Origin: an uncultured Bacilli bacterium
GTDB taxonomy: Bacteria; Bacillota_I; Bacilli_A; RFN20; CAG-631
Direction: 5' to 3'
Length of the DNA stretch: 64,000 bases
NCBI GenBank assembly: GCA_947627355.1
Contig: CANQVX010000001.1
Span: 62,001-126,000 of the forward strand
Shown: positions 54,275-61,089 of the stretch, piece by piece
Layout: every line of letters begins with the position of its first letter
Position numbering within the stretch: position 1 is the first letter of the stretch
The notes under the pieces: generated by a model
What the model was told of the DNA's origin: nothing
The model's database searches: none
Seen by the model: the letters and a program-made list of their open reading frames with translations, nothing else
Program-made: the position numbers and the translations under genes

Positions 54275-56251
54275 TTATTCGAAATCTATTTCAATCCATA
54301 CTGAATCACAGTTTTCAAGGCAGTCATTAGCAAATGCTCGAGCATCAGCCTCGACTATTTGATTGAAATAGGAATTTCTTTTGCTAGAATTATAATTTTG
54401 AAAGTTACGATACCATTCCTCAATTCGCGATCTTGTAACACCAAGTTCAACAAAATACCATTCTTGATATATATTTTTAATTGTAAAATGCTGAAAGGCG
54501 TGATATGATTCGTGGCATATTGAGTCACTGATATCATTTAAATCATTAAGTGAATTCCTTAAATATTTAATAGTTTTGCCGGAATCCATGCAAAGGCCAC
54601 CAACTTTTTCACCTAAATTATCCGAAACAATTACGCTAGGAACAAAATCAATATTTAGTATTTTAAAAACACATTTTGTTGCATTAATGACACGCGCCAT
54701 TTTTTCGGATTCATCAAGTAACTCCCACTTTGAATAATCTTCACCAGCTAATAAGCAATATCTAACGAGAGCACCACATCTAGCAAAAGTTGAGCCTTTA
54801 AAATTTATGATTTTTTCAATATTTCTTTTATTAACATTTTCAATAGAATCATAATCAAAATTAATTTTTCGTTTATTAGTATCAACCTTAGAAAATTCAT
54901 TAAATTTTCCCCAACCAGAATCAATAAACAAAAATGTTTGTGGGATATTATGTAAATATTCTTCTAATTCAGAAACATTGTGTTGGCTAGCAATTCTAAC
55001 ACCCATTTTAATCCAGTTTTGAGAATCTTTTAAAATTTCGTTAAGACCCACATAGCCCATGAATTTCATATCTTCTCGGATGATTTCTTTTGCGGTAGGT
55101 GTTCCAAGAATTTTGTTATCAGAATTTGTTTTGTCATGTTCTTCAATTAGATTAATTAGATTTATATAATCGGGCATAGCTAGGTAAGTATAATGAACCA
55201 TAAAGTTACAATTTAATGTATTACAAATTTGAATTAGATTATCATATAAATTGCTACGACCAGTTTTGTCACTTATGAAAACTTGAAATCCATCAATACA
55301 ATATTTGAATAATAAATTTGCAATTGATTCAAGACTTAAGTTACCAACAAATCTGTTTAAGTTTTCAACTAATAGATGCTGTTTATTTTGACTTAAATAA
55401 TCAAGCATTGTTTGAAAATCAGTTTGAGTCATATCAGAAAATTCATTCATGTTAATAATAGAAAATTTAATCTTTTCTTCAACTTCTTTTGCTCTTAAAT
55501 GAAGATAAACTTCATCGGGTAATGGTGAATAAATAATTGTAAGCTTTTTCACCTTGCCATCAGACATCTTATTGCGATTATCAAATTCTTGATGGTAAAT
55601 AGGCTTATCAGGATACATTTCTATTATTGTTTTAATTCTAGATGCATATTTTGAAAAGGAAATTTCTGTTTTTCTGTTGGAAAATAAAGATTTAGCACCT
55701 TCGAATTCCTCTTTGATTTCATTGGTAAAGTCTGGTATTTTTACATCATTGTTGAAGGCGTCATTTAGTATTTCTTTTGCGGTTTTCAATTCATCTAAAG
55801 ATTTTATGCAACTTTCAACAAGATTTACGCAATCAACAGTAGAATTGTTTTCAAAAAGTTTACTTTCCTTTTCAAGAACTTCAAAATATTTTTTAGTTAT
55901 TGGATGGAAAATTCCAAAAAAGATAAACAAACTTTGCGAGATTTCAAAGATCACTTTGTAATTTTTTGCTTTTGCAGTTTCAATGATTTGATTGATATAC
56001 TGAATCGCATAATCATAAGTTGAATCACTATACAAATCAGTAACATATGAAAGTAAGCAATACTTCAAATGCAGTTTAATTAGCCAACCCTCAACTAATT
56101 CTTTGTTTTCGTCTGTTAAAAGGACATAATTGCGATTGCTTTCTTTAAAACTTGAAATTTCTTTTTCGGTGTCAGCAATGCTTTCTATACTGGTTTCATT
56201 TAAGAAAGTTTTGTAAGCTAAATTTACAATTTCTTTAATGGTTTCAATCAT
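54275..56251 (-). CDS. HExxH metalloprotease-like protein of the island operon
   Basis: The 658-residue protein is helical for its first ~200 residues, has a central alpha/beta region starting KLTIIYSPLPDEVYLHL that looks like a P-loop-less AAA-type fold, and ends in a zincin-like domain. ICHESYHAFQH (about 577-587) has the HExxH zinc motif, and VEADARAFAND (about 632-642) offers the third glutamate ligand in the usual ExDA context. A metal-dependent peptidase is therefore likely, with substrate unknown. It begins 17 bases after the first gene of the operon with TTTGGAG; start 56251 gives better spacing than upstream TTG or ATG codons. Confidence 0.65.
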   Translation of the reverse strand: MIETIKEIVNLAYKTFLNETSIESIADTEKEISSFKESNRNYVLLTDENKELVEGWLIKLHLKYCLLSYVTDLYSDSTYDYAIQYINQIIETAKAKNYKVIFEISQSLFIFFGIFHPITKKYFEVLEKESKLFENNSTVDCVNLVESCIKSLDELKTAKEILNDAFNNDVKIPDFTNEIKEEFEGAKSLFSNRKTEISFSKYASRIKTIIEMYPDKPIYHQEFDNRNKMSDGKVKKLTIIYSPLPDEVYLHLRAKEVEEKIKFSIINMNEFSDMTQTDFQTMLDYLSQNKQHLLVENLNRFVGNLSLESIANLLFKYCIDGFQVFISDKTGRSNLYDNLIQICNTLNCNFMVHYTYLAMPDYINLINLIEEHDKTNSDNKILGTPTAKEIIREDMKFMGYVGLNEILKDSQNWIKMGVRIASQHNVSELEEYLHNIPQTFLFIDSGWGKFNEFSKVDTNKRKINFDYDSIENVNKRNIEKIINFKGSTFARCGALVRYCLLAGEDYSKWELLDESEKMARVINATKCVFKILNIDFVPSVIVSDNLGEKVGGLCMDSGKTIKYLRNSLNDLNDISDSICHESYHAFQHFTIKNIYQEWYFVELGVTRSRIEEWYRNFQNYNSSKRNSYFNQIVEADARAFANDCLENCDSVWIEIDFE

Positions 56252-56268
56252 ACTAATCATCTCCAAAC

Positions 56269-57756
56269 CTAGTTGTTGCGGTAGTCAATCTTACCTTTGT
56301 TTTCTTCACTAGATGGCTCTTTTTCGCCAGAAGGTTGATTGATAATGTCAGTTTCATTATTTGATTGATTATTTAAAAGTTCATCAAGTTCAGCAAAAAC
56401 ATCAATGGTTTCTTCAGTTTCTTGACTTTTCTTAATCTTTTCATTTAGGACTTCATCAAGATCATCATTAATCTCTAAAATTCCTTTAATCTTATCTTCT
56501 AAGTCATACAAATTTTTCATTGACGAAATCTCGATGTTTTCAAGTTCGCCAAGAGCAAGATGATTAAAAAATTCAATATCAAGGTACTGCATGATTTCAT
56601 GGAAATAAGTTTTTTCTTTGCAGTAATCCAAGTAAAATTGTATATTTTCTAATATAATTAGAACTTTTTGTTGTCTATTTTTTATCAAATTATTATCGGA
56701 GATATTGTTGCTAATAATGTTGGTTTGATCATTAATGCTGTGAAGTTTGAAATTGATTTCTTTAACAGTTTCTTTCACTTTTGTGTCATGTTTACTCAGC
56801 TGACCATTAGCAATCTTTGACTTGATATCATTAGCTTTGTTTATATACAGTTGCTTTTCTTGATAAAGAGTTTCTAGCTTGGCTTGCAACTTTTCGTTGA
56901 TGTCATCCTTAAGATAATTTTTATAAACATCTATGCTCTCGTTGATTAATGTAAAGATCTTTTTATCAAGTACTGAATTTTTTAAAGAATCAATAATTGT
57001 TGATAAATTTTGTTTGTGAAACAATAAATTTTTATTATTTTTATTTTTAGTTGTAAGTTTACATAATTCAAGATAAGCATCATTAATTGATAATAATGAA
57101 AATTCAGATGGTTTCTTTTGTAATAAATCAGTACCATTTTTCCAATTTGAAGCAAGAGCTACAGCGCGATCTAAATCCTTGTTTGATTCAAAGATTGTAT
57201 TTGCCGATAAAACTCCTAGAATTGTTTTATATAAAGCTGAGCAAATTTCGAAAGCATAATTTGCCGCTTCAATTGAATGTTTATTACTTATCTTTTCGAT
57301 TGTTCGAGTTAAATTAGCGGCTGTAGACTTTAACAACAAGAGGTATTTTTTACAAGATGGGCGTTCATCTAACTCAATTTTTATTTCTAAAATAGAGGTT
57401 AAGGTATTAACCCAGTCTGCAACAATCTTTGTTACATCTTCATTCTTTGGCTTCGAATTTAAAAGATCGTTAACATCACTTTTTAAAGAATAATAACTTT
57501 TTAAGCAAATTGCAGGATTATTATTCTTTTGCTTTGTCTTTTTAATTAATCTGGAGGCTCTTTTTATAATCCTGCGATATTTTGGCGTTTGTTCAATGTC
57601 ATTTCTGCCTTGAAGTTTTCCTAGAACGGAAAAACATTCGTTTCTAATGATTCTGCCAACTTTATAATCGTCTGAGTCAAAATTAATAATTTTAATTTTG
57701 GATTTTGTGTTCTCTTTAAGAAAATGTGAATAAGCTAAAAATTTTTGATTGTTCAT
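56269..57756 (-). CDS. Large helical coiled-coil protein, first gene of the island operon
   Basis: The 495-residue protein has a basic N-terminal region (KYRRIIKRASRLIKKTKQKN), long helices including a coiled coil (INEKLQAKLETLYQEKQLYI, IKSKIANGQLSKHDTKVKET), and an acidic disordered tail (ETIDVFAELDELLNNQSNNE). No enzyme motif was seen. It starts the seven-gene operon behind an extended -10 promoter and GGAGG-type site. Size and architecture suggest a structural or filament-like subunit; no known family was recognised. Confidence 0.6.
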   Translation of the reverse strand: MNNQKFLAYSHFLKENTKSKIKIINFDSDDYKVGRIIRNECFSVLGKLQGRNDIEQTPKYRRIIKRASRLIKKTKQKNNNPAICLKSYYSLKSDVNDLLNSKPKNEDVTKIVADWVNTLTSILEIKIELDERPSCKKYLLLLKSTAANLTRTIEKISNKHSIEAANYAFEICSALYKTILGVLSANTIFESNKDLDRAVALASNWKNGTDLLQKKPSEFSLLSINDAYLELCKLTTKNKNNKNLLFHKQNLSTIIDSLKNSVLDKKIFTLINESIDVYKNYLKDDINEKLQAKLETLYQEKQLYINKANDIKSKIANGQLSKHDTKVKETVKEINFKLHSINDQTNIISNNISDNNLIKNRQQKVLIILENIQFYLDYCKEKTYFHEIMQYLDIEFFNHLALGELENIEISSMKNLYDLEDKIKGILEINDDLDEVLNEKIKKSQETEETIDVFAELDELLNNQSNNETDIINQPSGEKEPSSEENKGKIDYRNN

Positions 57757-57853
57757 AAATTTTTCCTCCTAAATTTTTTAAATAATGTTAAATAAAAATA
57801 GAAAAAACAAATAAATCAAATAAACTTTTTTGAAATTTTCATGTGTGGGCAAA

Positions 57854-57862
57854 TTATACCAT
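57854..57862 (-). promoter_or_regulatory. Extended -10 promoter of the seven-gene island operon
   Basis: On the minus strand TGGTATAAT is a consensus extended -10 about 100 bases before the first start codon. The -35 is only weakly matched (TTTGCT at 16 bases). A TTGACA with a poor -10 lies further upstream near 57932. Confidence 0.55.
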
Positions 57863-58132
57863 TGTAATAAAGACAGCAAACAACATTTAACTTTCTATAC
57901 TAATAATAGACTAATGTTAAAGGTATTTGTCAATCTGTTTTTTTAAAATTTTTCCCCTTTCTATATTTGTTTTTTGTTGATTTAATTGTCACATAAAATT
58001 TATGACATTCAAAGGATCTTTTTGCGTCAATTACGACTACTTTTTGGACAATTTTGTCAACCCGTAAAATTTTCAAATTTTACAAAGAACTGCAATTTAA
58101 AACTTTGTTTTTTATTTTTTAAATTTTAGCGT

Positions 58133-58151
58133 TATAATATCTCCCGGGAGA
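58133..58151 (+). promoter_or_regulatory. -10 box and GC-rich palindrome over the start of the membrane-protein transcript
   Basis: TATAAT (58133-58138) is followed immediately by the perfect 12-bp palindrome TCTCCCGGGAGA (58140-58151), which also contains the ribosome site GGGAG. Such a GC-rich palindrome stands out in this AT-rich DNA and could be an operator at the transcription start. Confidence 0.5.
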
Positions 58152-58157
58152 AAAAAC

Positions 58158-59162
58158 ATGAAAAACTTAATAAGAAAATACTTTAGCATGTCATATAAAG
58201 ATAGAACCTTATTCAATACTAGAATATCTTTAGTAGTGAATACTTTAATGTGCTTGATTAAGTTTATTCTAGCATTCTTTTTTGGTTTCTTTTTTATTGT
58301 TGCTGGTATTATTAATGTTTTCATGTTTATATCCAAACTTGAATGTTACTTAGGTATCAAATATCCAAACAAAAAATCATTTCGTTATCGTAATACCTTA
58401 ATAGGTATTTTCTTTATCTTGGCCGGTCTTCAATATGCTATCTATATGGCTAGACTATTATTTATAGATACATCTAGTAGCCATTATGATTTAACTATTG
58501 CTTGTATCATTGCTGGTTTTTCTTTCTTTGAATTAGGACTAGCTATCAAGGGTTGTTTCAATGCTTATAATAAAGGACACTACTATCGAAATGTTAAAAT
58601 GATTAACTTATGTACTGCCTTTTTTGCTATAGCCTTAACTGAAGTTGCTTTGTTATCATTACAAACCCATAACACAGTTAATGTAAACGAAATTAATGGT
58701 TGGTTTGGTATTGGTATAGGAATTATCACTATTTTACTAGGTTGTTTTGTTTTTGTTGCTCCTAATGTTAGTATCATCGATAGAGAACATAACATCTATC
58801 GATTAATCGAAGGAAAACAAAACAAAACCTATACTAATAATGATATAGTTCATATCAAATTAACCAACAGTAAGATCTACGGAAACTTTTCTTATAATGG
58901 TGTTTATTATAACGGAATCATAGATGGACATATTAAAAAACATAAAAGTCCAATACTAGATTATCCTGTCTGGTTATTGATAATTTTAATCATTCTATCG
59001 GAAATTTTATTATTTGTTTATGGCATCGGTGCTCTTATTTTTTATTTCAAAAACGCTCATATCATAAACAAATTAGATAAACTTATGTTAGAAAAAGGCT
59101 TTGCTAAAATTAAAGAAGAAGAACAAGAAAATATTGATTTTGTTCAAGAAAGTAAAGAATAA
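58158..59162 (+). CDS. Unknown multi-pass membrane protein
   Basis: This 334-residue protein of unknown function has about six hydrophobic segments: IKFILAFFFGFFFIVAGIIN, NTLIGIFFILAGLQYAIYMA, TIACIIAGFSFFELGLAI, CTAFFAIALTEVALLSL, FGIGIGIITILLGCFVFV and WLLIILIILSEILLFVYGIG. A ~55-residue soluble loop sits before the last one and an acidic tail follows (KEEEQENIDFVQESKE). It is divergently transcribed from the island operon. It has a general resemblance to the two-helix membrane protein at 14633-15427 in its loop composition, but no clear homology. Confidence 0.65.
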   Translation: MKNLIRKYFSMSYKDRTLFNTRISLVVNTLMCLIKFILAFFFGFFFIVAGIINVFMFISKLECYLGIKYPNKKSFRYRNTLIGIFFILAGLQYAIYMARLLFIDTSSSHYDLTIACIIAGFSFFELGLAIKGCFNAYNKGHYYRNVKMINLCTAFFAIALTEVALLSLQTHNTVNVNEINGWFGIGIGIITILLGCFVFVAPNVSIIDREHNIYRLIEGKQNKTYTNNDIVHIKLTNSKIYGNFSYNGVYYNGIIDGHIKKHKSPILDYPVWLLIILIILSEILLFVYGIGALIFYFKNAHIINKLDKLMLEKGFAKIKEEEQENIDFVQESKE

Positions 59163-59224
59163 ACTTATTACACTTAAACGTAATAACTTTACAAATAATT
59201 ATAATTGATTATAAGGTGTTTATA

Positions 59225-60418
59225 ATGTTAATAAGAAAAACTTATTTAAACAAAATCAGGGGTTTTTATGATTCTGATTTAACAAAGATATTAGTTGGTA
59301 TTAGAAGATGTGGTAAATCATTTCTACTACAACAAATAATAGATGAAATAACAAACAAAAAGAAAGTTGATAAAGATCACATTATCTTTATCAATTTTGA
59401 ATTTGTTGAATTTGAAGAACTACTAGATTATAGAAAATTAAACCAATACATCAAAGATAGAATAAAAGATGATAACATCTATTATTTATTTTTTGATGAA
59501 ATTCAAAATGTTGAAAACTTTGAAAAAGTTGTTAATTCCTTAAGAGCATCTATAAAAAATCTCAGCATTTTCTTAACAGGTTCTAATAGCAAATTATTAT
59601 CTGATGAATTATCTAGTGTCTTATCAGGTAGATATGTCTTATTTAATATCTATCCATTTTCATATAAAGAATATGTAACATTAACAAATAAAGATGCAAA
59701 AAATATCGATACATTCAATGATTATGCTAAATGGGGAGGACTTCCTAATCGTTTTGAATTCAATAACGAAAATGATATCAAAACATATCTTCATAGTGTC
59801 TATGATTCCATCATCTTGCGTGATGTTGTAAAAAGATTAAATTTACAAAATACATTCCTATTTGATAAGATATTGCAATATTTAATTGAAACCACTGGTC
59901 GAGAATTTTCGGCTGAAAACATCATAAACTATTTACGAAACGAACATTATAAGATTTCTAACGAAACCTTATATACTTATATCGATGCTTTATGTAAAGC
60001 ATTGATCATCAAAAAGGTTTATCGTTATGATATTGTTGGTAAAAGAGTTTTGAAAACTTTAAATAAATATTATGTCACCGATTTAGGAATAGCAAAGATA
60101 AAATATAATAAACAATATGATACACTTGAAACCATTGTTTATAACGAATTAATCATTAGAAACTATGAAGTATATATTGGTAAAACCAGAAATGGTGAAA
60201 TTGATTTCATAGCAAAAAAAGACGGTAAAATCAAATATATTCAAATAACACATGATATGAAAGATAAAGAAAATACCATTAAAAGAGAATTCGACGCTTT
60301 TAATGGTATCAATGATAATTATCCTAAATATGTTATATCTTTAGATGATGTTAATTTATCTAGAAATGGTATTATTCATTTAAATCTCTTTGATTTTCTA
60401 TTAAACGAAAACTTCTAG
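59225..60418 (+). CDS. DUF4143 ATPase (AAA_14 type), intact
   Basis: The 397-residue protein has Walker A VGIRRCGKSFLLQQI (about 18-32), Walker B YYLFFDEIQNV, sensor LTGSNSKLLSDE, the KEYVTL and WGGLPNRF segments, and the C-terminal nuclease-like NGEIDFIAKKDGKIKYIQIT. This is the classic AAA_14/DUF4143 architecture. Unlike the family member at 17523-18806, the P-loop is intact. The family is widespread as solitary genes and its role is unclear. AAGGTG precedes the ATG at 59225. Confidence 0.88.
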   Translation: MLIRKTYLNKIRGFYDSDLTKILVGIRRCGKSFLLQQIIDEITNKKKVDKDHIIFINFEFVEFEELLDYRKLNQYIKDRIKDDNIYYLFFDEIQNVENFEKVVNSLRASIKNLSIFLTGSNSKLLSDELSSVLSGRYVLFNIYPFSYKEYVTLTNKDAKNIDTFNDYAKWGGLPNRFEFNNENDIKTYLHSVYDSIILRDVVKRLNLQNTFLFDKILQYLIETTGREFSAENIINYLRNEHYKISNETLYTYIDALCKALIIKKVYRYDIVGKRVLKTLNKYYVTDLGIAKIKYNKQYDTLETIVYNELIIRNYEVYIGKTRNGEIDFIAKKDGKIKYIQITHDMKDKENTIKREFDAFNGINDNYPKYVISLDDVNLSRNGIIHLNLFDFLLNENF

Positions 60419-60530
60419 CAAATTCTTATTTTTTGCTATACAATAATGTCTGTAAAATATCTCCTAAGCAAAAATATTTTATCATTAAAGGTGAAATCAT
60501 TGATTTTGCCTTTTTTGTTTCAAACCATAA

Positions 60531-60563
60531 CAAAAACCTCGCTTCCATATTTAGAAACGAGGT
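60531..60563 (-). terminator. Terminator of the P-type ATPase/Sel1 operon
   Basis: On the minus strand CCTCGTTTC pairs with GGAAGCGAGG (9 pairs) and is followed by five T residues, about 25 bases beyond the Sel1 stop. Confidence 0.8.
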
Positions 60564-60587
60564 AATAATTAATATTAATTTTCAAAT

Positions 60588-61079
60588 TTATTTTTCTTTC
60601 TTGTTTTTTATTTTGTTTAATAAGTTTATGGCGTCTGCATTCCCTTGGTTAGCAGCTTTTTCTAGCCAATATATGGCTTTATCATAATCTTCGTTATATA
60701 AATCATCGCCACAATATAAATAACCTAAATAATATTGTGCATATTCATTACCTTGACGTGCTTCATTTTCAAGCCATTCATCACTTTCTTTTTCTTCAAC
60801 AAGAAACATATCTAAAAAATAATAGAAACTTTCTAAGGCTTTTTTATTTCCTAGATTAGCCGCTTTCTTTAACCAATATAAAGAAGATTTATAATCTTGT
60901 AACAAATAATAACATTCACCAAGGCCATAATATTTTATTTCACCATCGGGTTGTGATTTGATGTAATTAAATAATTCCGTTGCCCTATTTTCATCGAATT
61001 CTATATCATCAAAATAATAACCTTCAAGCAATTTTTGATAGAATTCATCGACAGTTTTAACAGCAATACGTTTTTTCAT
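60588..61079 (-). CDS. Sel1-repeat protein downstream of the P-type ATPase
   Basis: The 163-residue protein begins with the shared motif VKTVDEFYQKLLEGYYFDDI, followed by at least three Sel1 repeats (YKSSLYWLKKAANLGNKKAL, AQYYLGYLYCGDDLYNEDYD, KAIYWLEKAANQGNADAINL). It starts 10 bases after the P-type ATPase stop, with AAGGAT overlapping that stop region, so it is co-transcribed. It is a probable cytoplasmic scaffold protein. The same N-terminal motif occurs in the two Sel1 proteins of the island. Confidence 0.8.
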   Translation of the reverse strand: MKKRIAVKTVDEFYQKLLEGYYFDDIEFDENRATELFNYIKSQPDGEIKYYGLGECYYLLQDYKSSLYWLKKAANLGNKKALESFYYFLDMFLVEEKESDEWLENEARQGNEYAQYYLGYLYCGDDLYNEDYDKAIYWLEKAANQGNADAINLLNKIKNKKEK

Positions 61080-61089
61080 AATATAATCC

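Larger units (their letters stand above)
57757..58157. other. Intergenic region between the island operon and a divergent membrane-protein gene
   Basis: No coding frame was found. It contains the minus-strand island promoter near 57854, an imperfect TGTCA...TGACA inverted repeat (about 57987-58006), a perfect palindrome GTAAAATTT-TC-AAATTTTAC (58064-58083) and the plus-strand promoter near 58133. These palindromes may be operators for either direction. Confidence 0.5.

Noticed and set aside
60433-60687. 84-residue plus-strand frame after the intact DUF4143 gene
   Set aside because: It runs across the minus-strand terminator and into the antisense of the Sel1 gene and has no family resemblance.
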